Shown in pieces: positions 1-11,458 of a stretch of 64,000 bases of DNA; the first letter of the stretch is position 1, and every line of letters starts with the position of its first letter. The DNA comes from Juglans regia (lineage: Eukaryota; Streptophyta; Magnoliopsida; Fagales; Juglandaceae). Position numbers and translations under genes: made by a program. The stretch spans positions 15,558,341-15,622,340 of the forward strand of contig NC_049912.1 of assembly GCF_001411555.2 (NCBI RefSeq). The letters are read 5' to 3'. Under the pieces are notes generated by a model, which did not search any database, was not told the origin of the DNA, and was given only the letters and a program-made list of their open reading frames with translations.

Positions 1-1848
1 GTATCCCCCCGCAAGATGAAGAATAGATATTTTCTATTCCCATCTTGAATAGAAGAGATGCAAACTGAGATGAAGGTAATGCCTTTGTGAAAACATCTGC
101 AAGTTGTAAGGTTGAGTGAACATGGTAGGTGCAAGAAAATCTGTTTGTATTTTATCTTGGATGAGATGACAATCGAGCTTAATATGTTTTGTGTGTTCAT
201 GAAGACAGGATTCATAGCAATATGGAGTGCAGCTTGATTGTCGTAGTACAAGTCAACTAGTAGCGAGAGAGAATTGTTCAAATTCTTGAGAATATAAGAC
301 AACCATTGTAATTCACAAGAGGTGGTGGTCATTGCCCTATATTCAGCTTCAGCCGAGGAGCGAGATACTACAGTTTGTTTCTTCGAATGCCTGTATAACC
401 ACGACGTATTAGGCCGAGTATTAGGAGAAGATACAAAAACTTGTGATAGAGCATCGAGAATCAAGGCAAGAGGCCCAATCCAAATCTGTATAACCACAAA
501 GTAGGAGTGAAGAACTTGAAGAAAATAGGAGACCTTGGCCCCGCACATTCTTTATGTATCGAAGAACTTGCTGAGCTGTATGGAGATGTGAAGAGATCGG
601 TGTGGTCATGAATTGGCTCAAAATATGGACGACATAGCTTATATTAGGCCGAGTAATTGTGAGGTAAATTAAATGACAAACTAAGAGCCGATAGGGGAGA
701 GGATCAAAGAGAAGCTTGCTGTCATCTTTCCTGAGTTTCAAATTTTGATCCATGGGTAACTTGAGTGGATAAGTGCCAAGGGAACCAGCATTAGATAAAA
801 TCTCCGAAGCGTATTTCCGTTGGCAAATTGAAATTCCTTTGGATGAACGAGCGACTTCGATGCCAAGAAAATATCTAATATCTCCAAGACATTTGATGCG
901 AAAATGATCATTGAGAGAGTGTTGAAGGGCAACAATGGAATCCAAGTCGGAGCTAGCCACGATGATGTTGTCGACATAAACTAGAAGGGTCGTGAATGAG
1001 CCATTGTGTAGGTGTGTGAAGAGACTGTAATTTGCAATGGACTGCTGAAAACCAAAGACAATTAAGGCATTAGAAAACTTAGAGTACCATTGTCTTGATT
1101 GTTTTAAGCCATAAAAGACTTTTGTTGAGTCGGCAAACTTGGGTCGGAGATCCTTTGAAATAGCTAGGGGCTTTCGCATGTACACTTCCTCCTCTAAGTC
1201 ACCATGGAGGAAGGCATTTTGAATATCAAATTGCCGTAGAAACCAGCCCTTAATAGAGGCAACTGCCAAGAGAGTGCGAAAGGTGACCAATTTGGCCACG
1301 GGTGAAAAGGTTTTGTTGTAGTCAAGACCTTTTTGTTGTGTGAAACCTTTGGCAACTAGGCATGCCTTGTATCGCTCAATAGTTCCATCGGAATGATGCT
1401 TAACTTTTAAGACCCATTTGGAGTCAATTGAGTGTTTTCAAGGGGGCAGCTCGACTAAAGTCCAAGTGTTGTTGAGTTTGAGAGCTAATATTTCAGAAGT
1501 CATAGCCTTGCACCAGTTGGGATTCTTAATTTCTTCACCATAAGATGTAGGTTCAAAAGTAGAAGAGATGGAAGATGCAAATGCATGATAAGAAGGTGAT
1601 AGTTTATGAAAAGAAAGGGAAGATGATAGAGGAAAATGTTTACTTGAGATGCAAGGCATTGCCAAGGACTGATGGAGAAGAAGTAGAACTGGCAGCACAA
1701 GTATCCTGTGAAGATGAATTTTGCATAGTCTGAGGTGGTGGGGGAATGAGAAGGGAGGGGCAGATATAATCATGTAAATGTGGGGGAGGGTGAGGAGTAC
1801 GAGTTGAGCGTCGAAAAAATGGAGATGAATTAAGGGATGATTCTTCAA
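1..1848 (-). pseudogene. copia reverse transcriptase and RNase H relic
   Basis: Piece 1848-1438 is the RT lead-in (AMTSEILALKLNNTW). Piece 1299-421 contains FDIQNAFLHGDLEEEVYM and the catalytic box LVYVDNIIVAS, in which the second aspartate of YVDD is asparagine. RNase H relics follow: YTDLDWASC at about 460-490, then SSAEAEYRAM and a YDNQAAL-like block at about 220-350 in another frame. The loss of the second catalytic aspartate alone should abolish polymerisation. Confidence 0.9.
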
Positions 1849-3395
1849 TGGAAGCTGGGTTAGTGGGTGCTTCGGATGAAGTGGGAGCAGGGTTAATAAG
1901 TGTTCGGATGAGATGGGAGTTGTTTATGAGTGTTTCGGATGAGGTGGGAGGTGATACATGTGCGTTGACAGGAATTGAGTCAGGGTCAGGAAGTAGAATG
2001 TTGGGAAAATTAGGATTAGGAGAGGGGATAGAAGAACTGGGGAGAAGATATGGTGTGTGAAAAGGACATAGATGTTCATGGAAGATAACGTCCCTAGAAA
2101 CAAATATTTTGTGTGTGTCAAGATCAAGTGGACAATAGCCTTTGACGCCAAAGGGGTATCCGAGAAAGGCACATCGTCTACTTTGGGGATCAAATTTGTA
2201 TCGGTTTCGAGAAGTTGTGGAAGCAAAAGCGAGGCACCCAAAGACTCGAAGATGGGAATATGAGGGAGGTTTGTGGAAAAGAACTTCAAAAGGAGACCTG
2301 TTTTGAAGGAGTGGAGTGGGCACCCGATTTATTAAGTATGTTGTAGTGAGAATACAATCTAACAAAAAATGTAAAGGCATGCCAGATTGAAATCTAAAAG
2401 CTCGAGCTACTTGAAGAAGGTGTCTATGTTTTCGTTCAACCAAACCATTTTGTTGGGGGTCTTGACACAAGAGTTTTGATGGATGATGTCGTGGTCAGAA
2501 TAAAAATTGTTCATGGAAAATTCTAAGCCATTGTCACTACATAAGATTTTGACTTGAATGCTAAATTGAGTAACGACTAAATGGCAAAAAGTTTTAATAC
2601 AAGGTCATGCATGAGATTTATTTTTCAAAATGTAAACCCAAGTACAAAGAGAGAAGTCGTCAACAATAGTAAGAAAGAAACGTGAACTATCATGGGCTGG
2701 GATTGAGTGTGGGCCCCATAAGTCACAGTGCACTAAATCAAAACAACCATGAGTAGAATGAGTGCTAGAAGGAAAAGGCAAACGTGTTTGTTTGGTGAGA
2801 GGGCAAATTAAACAAGGTAAGTTTTTGTTTGTATTCATTTGCGTAATTACATGAGGATAATGGATAAGTTCCATTTGGAAAGGTAAGGTATGACCTAATC
2901 GACAGTGCCATAAATCAAAGGTGTTGTCGATAGGTTATACAACAGCTAAAATAAAAGTGTGATGATGGAAATTCTGAGATAATGTATGCACCAAGGCATG
3001 AGGCGAGACATTTTCGGTGAGGAGGTGATAGAGTACGTGTGCCATGCTACCCTTTCCAATCGTTGTCCAAGGAAAAATGCCTATATAAAACACAAGTCAG
3101 AAAGAAATATAACGCAACAATTAAGTTGTTTGGCAAGCTTTCCAGCAGATAGCAAATTAAAAGAAAACGTTGGAACACGTAAAACATTGTGAAAAATAAT
3201 GGTGGTTGTTACTTGCACAATACCAGCATGAGTGACAGGTGCGAAGTCGCCATTGGGGTGTTTGACAGAGTATGAAACTGAGGATGTGATGTGAGTGAAA
3301 AAAGGACTACAAACTATATGGTCAGTAGCACTCGTGTCAATGATCCATGGTGTAGAAGAATAAAAAAGAAGATGATAAACAACAAGAGATAACAA
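1640..3395 (-). pseudogene. copia protease and integrase relic
   Basis: Piece 3395-3081 carries the aspartic protease start WIIDTSATDHI, where the family motif is DSGATDH; the D-S-G active-site triplet has become D-T-S. Piece 2874-2605 carries the integrase zinc-region end (CLICPLTKQTR) and the core motifs HCDLWGP and TIVDDFS (first two acidic residues of DDE). Piece 2470-1640 carries [10 protein letters not shown], the third acidic residue, followed by the GKSPFE-like region. Frames change between pieces. Confidence 0.88.
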
Positions 3396-3599
3396 CGGTG
3401 TTAAAAGTATGTGGGTGAGGAGAGTGAACTGTTTGGAGGGGATTAGCGGAAGGGGAAGCAGGAGAATTCCTGTTATGCAACAAGGTTATGAGCTCATTGT
3501 ATTGCTCCTTAGTCAACACCATGTTGGATTTAGAAGAGCTTGTGGAATTAGGGGACTCGATAGCAACAACACTGATGCGAGTTTTGTGGAGCTTGTGTG

Positions 3600-4475
3600 T
3601 CCGATCATTTCGCAGTGAGTACAAAGGGGAGCCTCAGTATTGCCCGACTTGAAGCATTAAGCCAAAGTGTGGTTTGTGATTTTACAATGGGAGCAGTAAG
3701 GTTTGTCCCTCTTGACAGCAAAATTGGAAGGTTTGGGAGAGAAGTTTCGAGTTGCCAAAGCAACTGAATCAACACTAGGGGTAGCCGAAGTAATGAGTTG
3801 ATGGCGCTCTTGTTGTTGAATATAGGAGAAGACTTTGGTAACTGGTGGTAGTGGGTCGATGAACATAATCTGGTCTCGTACGTTGGTGAAAGAGTCATGG
3901 AGACCCATTAGAAATTGAATCACGCAATCCAATTGATAATGGTCAGAGATAACATTCGTTGAGTCACAAGAACTAATAGGTAGCGAGTCATATATAGACA
4001 ACTCATTTCAAAAAGATTTTAATTTACCGTAGTAGATACTAAGGTATTAGTGTCTTGGGACAAATTGGCAAGGGTCTTCTTCAACTCATAGAGACGAGGT
4101 CCATTTTGGGGAGAGAACCGCACTTGCAACTCATCCCATAATTTATGGGCATCATCAACAAAGGCAACTGAGGGGCGTCAAGGCATGGTAATGGAGTTTT
4201 GAAGCCATGAGACAAGCATGTCCTTACATCGTTCCCAAAGATCAAAGATCGGATGAAGAGGGTTTGGAGAGGGTTCCATTAAGAAATCTGAGTTTATTTT
4301 TAGCCCGAAGAGCTCGTTGAATGGCACGAGACCAAGTAGGATAATTTTCTATGGTAAGGGGTTCGGTCACAAGCAAGGTGCCTAGGTTATCAGAAGTCTC
4401 AAGTCGGTATGGGTTGGTTGGGTCACTGAGGTCTACAAATTTGGTGGTGGGAGAATCTATGGTGGCCATTTTCAC
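3600..4475 (-). pseudogene. copia gag relic
   Basis: The start at 4475 (MKMATIDSPTTKF) leads into a copia gag N-terminus with the motif LTIENYPTWSRAIQRAL. A second piece (4001-3657) has a UBN2-type stretch, MGLHDSFTNVRDQIM. The zinc knuckle CX2CX4HX4C is recognisable near 3660-3690 (YCSHCKITNH), but a stop codon falls inside it, just before its last cysteine. Gag would form the virus-like particle; here it is split and not functional. Confidence 0.85.
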
Positions 4476-4476
4476 C

Positions 4477-4488
4477 TCTTTGATACCA
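4477..4488 (-). other. Primer-binding site, tRNA-iMet type
   Basis: On the minus strand the bases directly after the LTR end (CTAACA) read TGGTATCAAAG. This is one base from the canonical plant copia site TGGTATCAGAG, which pairs with the 3' end of initiator tRNA-Met. It fixes element orientation and the LTR inner edge. Confidence 0.8.
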
Positions 4489-4790
4489 TGTTAGAGTTGG
4501 CAAAAGGTCTGGTTTGGTGAGGTTGCTTTCAGACGAAAAGAGAAAGCAAAAACATGCGAAAGACGATAGAGTGAGGAAAATGTTAATCAATTCTATTCAG
4601 TGTGCAAACTAAGATGTACAATATGCTATTTATCTAAGAAGAAAATAATATTATGTACAAATGAATATACCAAACTTCCCCTAAATAGCTATACACATTT
4701 CAGGAAGTTTGTTGGGATTTCGGGAGGCACGCAGTGTTGTTGGCATAGCTGTTCATTGATCTGTTTTGCTCCTTATGTATAGTGGCAGAA
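4489..4790 (-). repeat. 5' LTR of the copia element (outer boundary approximate)
   Basis: On the plus strand the LTR begins TGTTAGAG directly beside the primer-binding site. A likely outer end is the CA near 4790, giving about 300 bp, usual for copia. The outer boundary is uncertain because the partner LTR is not in the window. Confidence 0.6.
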
Positions 4791-4794
4791 TCAT

Positions 4795-5689
4795 CATTTG
4801 GTAATATTGGATTAGTCGAGCTACCCCTAGAAATTAGATTGATTAAGCCCCTGGAAAACACTTAAATTAAACACCATTTGGAATCGATTAGATTAATTAA
4901 AATTTAATTAGGGCTTAATTAATTTCAGTTTTGCTAATTAACTTTTTGTTAATTAAGATTGTTTAGCTTAGTCGGTTTCTTGATTGTTTAATTTCAATTT
5001 GTTATACTTAGTTGTTTATTTTTTAGTCTTGAAATTAGTTTGACAATTTTCGTTGGTTAGTAGGTGGGTAATTTAGATTTAATTTTTTGTTTTGCCTCAT
5101 TAGTTAGTTAATGTTAGATTAGTTAGTTTGCTTTATAATTTAGTGTTTAATTAGTTTTAGATCTAATGTTTAATGTGCTATTAATTAAATTAGTTTAATA
5201 AGTTACTTCTTGGTTAATTAATTTCAGCGAATTTAGTTTAGTTATTAGTTCACTGTTTTGCATCTTAGTCTTTTACTTTTCCTTGTAACACTCAAAAATC
5301 CAAAAATATGATTATGGTACATAACCAGTGTCTTTTTCATTTCCGTTGCACTCTTCCATTCATCGCACATATCACTACTTTTATTTTCTCCTTGTGGATA
5401 TTTCACAATTTTACACAAGTTTGATTTTAAGCAACTTTCTCCGAGGAGACGATCTAGGAATTTTATTCCTAATTATGATGCGACACCCTCTACACTTGAA
5501 ACAACTTTTGTGCTACTCATTTTTTAGTAAGCCAATTAGCACCACCTTGTCAATACATTAGGCATAATCGTTTGCAAGGCCATGAAAGACTTTTTCTTGA
5601 TTATTTCGTTGAAGCACTAGTATATACTTCCAAATATTTCATACAAGATTCAGGATGAGTTGATCTCTTTTTCTTCGAATTCAGTTGCA
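4795..5689. other. AT-rich intergenic stretch, nothing recognised
   Basis: Strongly AT-rich sequence dense in TTAATT and TAGTTA words. I see no protein similarity, tandem repeat or terminal repeat in it. Confidence 0.6.
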
Positions 5690-5823
5690 TTTGGGTAGTG
5701 ATGTATTCTTAGGTATCTGTGAATAGTAGTGAAAAATAATGATAGAATATTGAATGATAGTAAATAGTAGTGAAACGTAATAATAAAATAATTAATAGTA
5801 GTGAGGTATTCTTAGTACCCAAA
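5690..5823. repeat. Short MITE-like repeat with TTTGGGTA/TACCCAAA ends
   Basis: The stretch begins TTTGGGTAGTG and ends AGTACCCAAA, a short terminal inverted repeat. Inside it AATAGTAGTGA recurs several times. The words resemble Tourist-like MITEs elsewhere in the window, but the ends are short and no clear target duplication is seen. Confidence 0.4.
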
Positions 5824-5879
5824 CTACAGTCTAAGTTCGAGGCTCACGATCCATATTTTGTCCAAAGAAGAGACACTAC

Positions 5880-6918
5880 TGGAAGATCTGGTTGTTCTGC
5901 CCTTCGATTACAGTTGCACTAAAAGTTTTGACATATGGAGTAACTGGTAATTTTGTTGATGAATATCTAAGGGTTTCAGAGACCACTGCAATGGAAAGTC
6001 TAAAACTATTTGCCAAAGCAGTGGTTTACATTTTTTAGGACCAATATTTGAGATCACCAACAAACCATGATGTTTCGAGAGTGTTAGTGATTAATGAAAG
6101 TTGTGGTTTCCCAAAAAATGTTGGGAAGCATTAATTACATACATTGGCAATGGAAAAATTGTCCAAATACATGGAAAGATATGTATTCTGGCCATGGTCG
6201 TGAAAGTAACTATTATTTTTGAAGTGATTGCATCTCATGATCTTTGGATATGACATGCATTTTTTTAGTTGCTTGGATATCATAATGACATCAATCTCTT
6301 GTAAATATCTTTTTGTATTTAGTGGGTTTGCTCAAGAATATGCTTCTTGAGTAAATCACTCAATTAATAGTCATGATTATACAATGGCATACTACCTTGT
6401 TGATAGTATATACCCACGATGCTCAACATTTGTCCAAAAAATTCCAACCCAATAGGTGCAAAAAATAAATATTTTTCTGCATTCAAGAATCTACAATGAA
6501 GGATATAGATTGTGCATTTGGAGTGCTCCAAGCATGTTTTGCCATTATGCCTCAACCTGCGCGGATGCTCAAAGTCTCTGTGCTCAAGGATATAATTAAG
6601 GCATGTATAATTATTCATAGCATGATTGTTGAAGATGAGCGAGATGTGCAAGAGATGGATTTCAACTATGAACAAATAGATGTAAATCCTATTGCACCAG
6701 TATACGCGATCAAAAGGATATGCTTAAGGAGTTCATTCATGGACAACTTTGCATTAAAGATCGAAAAACTCATTCACCACTTCAGTCAGACCTTGTTAAG
6801 CACCTATGGCTACTACTACATGAAGAATCATAGGAAGTTGGGAAATTTAAATGTGTTCTTAGTTTTATTGTATTTACAAACTCGTGTGTCACAATATATT
6901 TTTATATTGAAAGTTTAA
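5880..6918 (+). pseudogene. PIF/Harbinger transposase (DDE_Tnp_4) relic
   Basis: Three-frame reading gives, in order, VDEYLRVSETTAMESLK, DQYLRSPTNHDVSRVL, SHDLWI, YHNDINLL and, in the open piece from 6496, DCAFGVLQACFAIM with VLKDIIKACIIIHSMI. These are collinear with plant PIF/Harbinger transposases of about 400 aa. Several stops and frameshifts interrupt it, and the first catalytic aspartate region (family GSIDCMHW) is degraded. It faces the ORF1 relic at 7280-8290. Confidence 0.88.
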
Positions 6919-7279
6919 GAATGACCTTGTTTGAGTAAAATTATTATATCTTTCAATATATTAACCAGATAAATACAAATATAGAATCGTTGGAATCCTA
7001 ATAAAAAATCTACAACTTTGTAGTTCATAAAAAATTTCCAATTCTAATGTTTAGTAGGCCAAAACGAGCTGTGACATTAATAGAAAAACCTAGGTAGAAA
7101 AATTTGTATTTCTAGTGAATTCAATCTAGTTGCAAAATATCATGACATACCAAAAGCTATCAAATTAAACATAATAATTCAAATATCATACCATATCAAA
7201 ATGTAGAAAAGTAGTTATTACCAAAACATTTTTTTAAAATCACTAATGGCAACTAGTTGCTAGATCTTCGCTTTTCAAA

Positions 7280-8290
7280 TATTTCCACTTGTCGTTGGTG
7301 TCAATATGTTTGTTGCATTTGAGTCATCCTACTTGTGTCCATTATCATTATTCTCTCATCCTGATCCAATTGTTGCAATTGAAAATTTCCCTTTCTATAT
7401 CAATTATCTCCTTTTCAATATTCATTTCTCTTCCTCAATATAAAATCTCCATTCTTGTTCTAATTACTTCAATTGAAGCCTTTCCATTTCCAAGTAAATT
7501 AGCTCTTATCCTTGATTACGTGCCTCCTCGAGACATTCCACTTACTTCTTCATGAATGCCACAACATCTTCAGAGGGACTATATTTTCTCTTCCTTCTAG
7601 CCTTTTCAGCTTTTCTACCTATTGGTCTCATGATGTCTACATTAGTATCATGAAATGCATTATCCTCCCCAACTTGATTTATTCAATCTAGAGTGTGAGG
7701 ATTGAACTTTGAAGATACTGTAATAGATGACTTTCTTCTTGCTTTTTCCTTGGGCCCCTGTTGCAACCATTTTGGTTGGTCCCTCAACAAAAATCAACAA
7801 TGTTCAAATGAAAATGAACTTTTTTTTATGGTTTGATACATAATCTTTGCCTTGACAATCTAAAGAATTAAGGTAAATAAAATAAATAAGTATTGGTAAT
7901 TTGAGGTATTGATATTGCATTTAATATAAGTTATAACCTTGTCATGCTTGGTAACACCACTTTGATTTTGATATTCAACTTGAGCTGGACATTAACAAAA
8001 CTCATTGGTTACTTGTTGAATTTTCAACCACTGATTCATTAAGGAATTAGAACTGCATACACTTGTAGTTGGGAAGTCCTTATGTTCAAGAAGTATGTGG
8101 TAACTCGGTCCCAATGTGGTTGATATTTTTGGTAAGCTCCATGAACTGCATCAAGGCTAACATTTAGCTACAATGATTCAAGAAACTTGTCTTCCTCTAT
8201 AGAGAAGTTGTCACCCCCATTGTATTTTCTTAGTACAAATTGTTTCTTGATGTTGAGAGTCTTGGATAGACATTGGAAAATTTTAAGATT
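7280..8290 (-). pseudogene. PIF/Harbinger ORF1 relic (Myb/SANT-like, NAM-associated C-terminus)
   Basis: Minus-strand fragments read NFSIEEDKFLESL and SLDAVHGAYQKYQPHWDR (about 8230-8080), matching the SANT-like part of the second PIF protein, which binds DNA. They continue at 7720-7560 with MRPIGRKAEKARRKRKYS, the NAM-associated C-terminal part, and a glutamate-rich tail. Transposase and ORF1 are converging, a usual PIF arrangement. Stops occur throughout. Confidence 0.8.
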
Positions 8291-8639
8291 CTTCCAAAAA
8301 ATTAGTTGTCAATGTTAATATCTCCTTGCAAAAGACTTGTGAAAAATATATTTCCTTGATATTAGGAATCCATCCTAAGAGGCAACATAGTAAATACTGC
8401 TTTAAAACTTGAATAATGAGCCATAAAACCTACACCAAAGGCATGGACACTAATTTTTTAATTGAAGAATTTTCTATTTTTTTTTTAATTCTCAACTCCC
8501 TAATTTGTAAGAAAAAAAATTACTAGTCAACTTGTCCTTATTAGAAAGAGTCAAGGACACTAACTTTTTTTCTTAAAATTATCAGATGAACGCATGTCTC
8601 ATTAGATCTAGTAACCTTAAATGTGGGGCCAAATAAATG

Positions 8640-10345
8640 TTTAATAAAAATCAAACCCTGGCTAAAGAGAGGCCAGTGATCAAACCATATGCTTCAGCCT
8701 TATTTAGTAGGGTGCTAAGGGCTTCTGAAACTAGGATGGAAAGGAAGGGTGAGAAGGGATCACCTTGCCTAATGCCTAATGCCTCTAAAATGATTGAAGC
8801 TTTTCTATGGAGATCTATTAATGATAAGGGAATAGGACACAATAGATTACCCACTGCATTATAAGGTCATTCCATCTTTTTGCAAATATCATCTTGTGCC
8901 CCTCCCCCCCAAAGTTCTTTTGCTTTGGTGTGCTGCCATTTCTAGGTTAATAAGATAAGGGTAGACTCCTTCTCGTAGACAGGGGAAGCTCAATAATTGT
9001 ATTTTTTAGTACAAGTTAGACAATGCAGACACAATGCTATACCTAGAGTCTGATTTTTTTTCACAGTCTAAATCTCAGATTGAAATCCTATAAAGAACTA
9101 AACACGTTTCCAAAATTGTCACGTAGGGTCTCTTTTCCTTTCCTTATAGGGCAAGAGTCAAACTTAAGATTTTGAGGTCAATTCTTTTCTTTGTCTAACA
9201 GAAGGGTGAAGGTCCGATTCTTAGGAAACTAGACAGAGCACTTGTTAATGCTGAGTGGGAGAGCAGATTCACTGGGTCAAAAGCAATTCCATAACTGCCC
9301 TTCAAGAACCTCCATTCAACTCTATCATATGTTTTGCTCATGTCTAGCTTTAGGGCCATACAATTATCTCTTCCTTTCATTCTATTTCTCAAATAGACTC
9401 GAAAGCCACTATCACATTATTAATAATGAGCTTGCCAAGAACAAAAACACAATGAGTTGGGGAAAGGATTTATGGGAGTATAGACCAATCCAGGATCTTT
9501 GCAATTTTATAAAGTACATTACAGAGGCTGATTGGTTTGAACTCAGTTACCTTTGATGGGCTTTTGTCTTTGGGATAAGGGCAATGTAAGTGTCATTACC
9601 CATCATTTCCTAATGGTTTTAGTAAAAAGCAACAGTAAAACCATCTGGGCTAGGGGAGCCTTGGAGTTTATGGTAAATACAACTTCATTGACTTCCATTA
9701 CAAAGAAATCTCGGGTAAAAGTGATATTCATTTCTGCCTGGTAGAAATTTTGAAAAATGTTACTAATTTCTATTGGCTCAGAAGTGGTATAGCCTTTCCC
9801 ATTAGTAATGCTCAAAATTATGTTGGTTTTTCTCCTTTGGCTAGTATACTTATGGAAATACTTGGTGTTCTTGTCCCACATTTGTTTATCCATTTGCTCA
9901 GCCACATTCGTTTAGCCCTTTGCTTAGCCACATTTGTTTAGCCCTTTTCTTTCATTTTGTGTCTTCCTCTTCTAGTAACTGTTCCACCTCCTTCTACAAC
10001 TGTTTGATTGCATTTTTAAGGCTACCATCATTAGTCTCTTGTAAGCTCTTGATCAAATCAAGCTTTCAGTTGATAAGCTTTCCTTGACCTTTATGAAAAT
10101 CCTTACTCCATTACTTTAATCTCAGTTGACACCCTTTTAACCCGACAGTAGCTTCTGTTAACAGATTAGAGGAGCTCAAAGTACCAAACCATGCACCTTG
10201 AACTACTTGGTTACAACCCTATTTTTTAGTCCAACTAACATCATATTTAAATATCCTCTCATTCATTCTATTTCCATCCAGACTTTGCAAATAAATACGA
10301 AGAGGACTATGGTTTGAGCAGTTGGCAGCCATATTGCTAACAATG
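8640..10345 (-). pseudogene. LINE (non-LTR) ORF2 relic, minus strand
   Basis: Reading from 10345 down, the region between endonuclease and RT comes first. It holds KYFHKYTSQRRKTNIILSI (about 9850), which corresponds to the NTKFFH motif. RT pieces follow: MALKLDMSKTYDRVEW (about 9360) and LGIRQGDPFSPFLSILVSE (about 8760), the latter being the RT block before the catalytic FADD box. Endonuclease, catalytic box and 3' tail are missing, so this is a truncated, multiply broken copy. It is a different insertion from the LINE at 48.6-53.2 kb. Confidence 0.88.
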
Positions 10346-10349
10346 TATT

Positions 10350-11330
10350 TGTCATACAAATTGAATTCAAATTACTAAAATTCGTTATTTTAATTAGATT
10401 TTTAACTCTACGTGGTTTAAGAAAAATCAGATTGATCTATTCGTCAAAATTCCAATCAGTAAAGGCACATCAACACCATTCACAGTTCAACACATATAAT
10501 TTCACAAGCTACATGTATAAAAATCTAAGATATTTTAAAAACATAAATAGAAAAAAATTAAATAAGTCCAAAATTAAAAAATAAGGAAAAAGTAAATTAA
10601 AAATTGAAAACAAAACCACCTTGGCAAATCAGGGCGCAACCACCTTGGCCTCCCTCTTTTTAAGCTACATTTCATTTCAATTTAATATAATTTTTGTATT
10701 CTTTTTATGGGATTTCTTTATTTAAAATTTGGTTTCATTTGCCTTTAAAATGTTTTTATATATTATTTTAGGTTCTTTTAGTATATTTTTTTAATGTTTA
10801 TACATGTGGCCGCACACATCTTCAAGCAGTGTTTGTTGGTAGGAGTCCTGCTATATAATCTCCCCACTGTAGCACAACCTCCACACACTACTTATGTGTG
10901 TGTGTGTTTTTTTTTAAATCAAATGTGTGAATGTACATAAATATTTTGGCATTTCCACCCCCCCGGACCCCTACGTCCCCCCTCCCCCAAGCGTTCTTGC
11001 CCCAGCTCGACTCTCTTTCGTACGGAAATGTGTGAATGTAGCCCGCAGTGTTGCTTCTCATCGTCTTCTTTTGAACGACGTCATCTGTGGTCGCAAACAA
11101 TGGTTTATTCTGATAGAAGGGTTTATGTTAAAATGTGAGGTAGATGCTCAATGCCCGCCCAGATTCCTCAGTTCATGATTGCAATTTCAAAGCATAATTA
11201 CGTGTAAATAATTGTTGTGCTATATATATATATATATATAATATGATGTTTGGACTATTGATCAATACGCTTCTGGTGTGAAATCGCTCTGAATGTGATG
11301 CAGGGTTTTATTGCATGCATTGGACCACTT
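10350..11330. other. Intergenic stretch with simple repeats only
   Basis: AT-rich sequence with a short (GT)n at about 10896, a C-rich block at 10960-11000 and a (TA)n at about 11220. No protein similarity or terminal repeat was recognised. Confidence 0.5.
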
Positions 11331-11346
11331 CAATACAAGGCTAGCT

Positions 11347-11443
11347 TGATGCCAAGGCCTGCTTTGATGGCAAAAGACCCATTTCTCCAAAATGGAGAAC
11401 TTGGGTTCGATCCCCCTCCCCCAATGTATATAAAAAAAAAAAA
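11347..11443 (+). mobile_element. Short tRNA-like SINE with poly(A) tail and perfect 15-bp TSD
   Basis: A 97-bp insertion lies between two exact copies of AATACAAGGCTAGCT (11332-11346 and 11444-11458). It contains a box B-like GGTTCGATCC at 11404-11413 and a box A-like TGGCAAAAGACC about 36 nt before it. These are the two parts of an internal RNA polymerase III promoter. It ends in a run of A. The perfect duplication implies a recent insertion by LINE machinery. At under 100 bp it is shorter than most plant SINEs. Confidence 0.82.
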
Positions 11444-11458
11444 AATACAAGGCTAGCT

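Larger units (their letters stand above)
1..4790 (-). mobile_element. Ty1/copia LTR retrotransposon, decayed, truncated by window edge
   Basis: Minus-strand protein relics appear in copia order: gag, protease, integrase, reverse transcriptase, RNase H. They run from about 4475 down to about 60. One LTR and a tRNA-iMet-type primer-binding site lie at the right; the other LTR is outside the window. The reading frame is broken into at least seven pieces by stops and frameshifts, and several catalytic residues are changed, so the copy is dead. Order integrase-before-RT separates it from gypsy. Confidence 0.93.
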
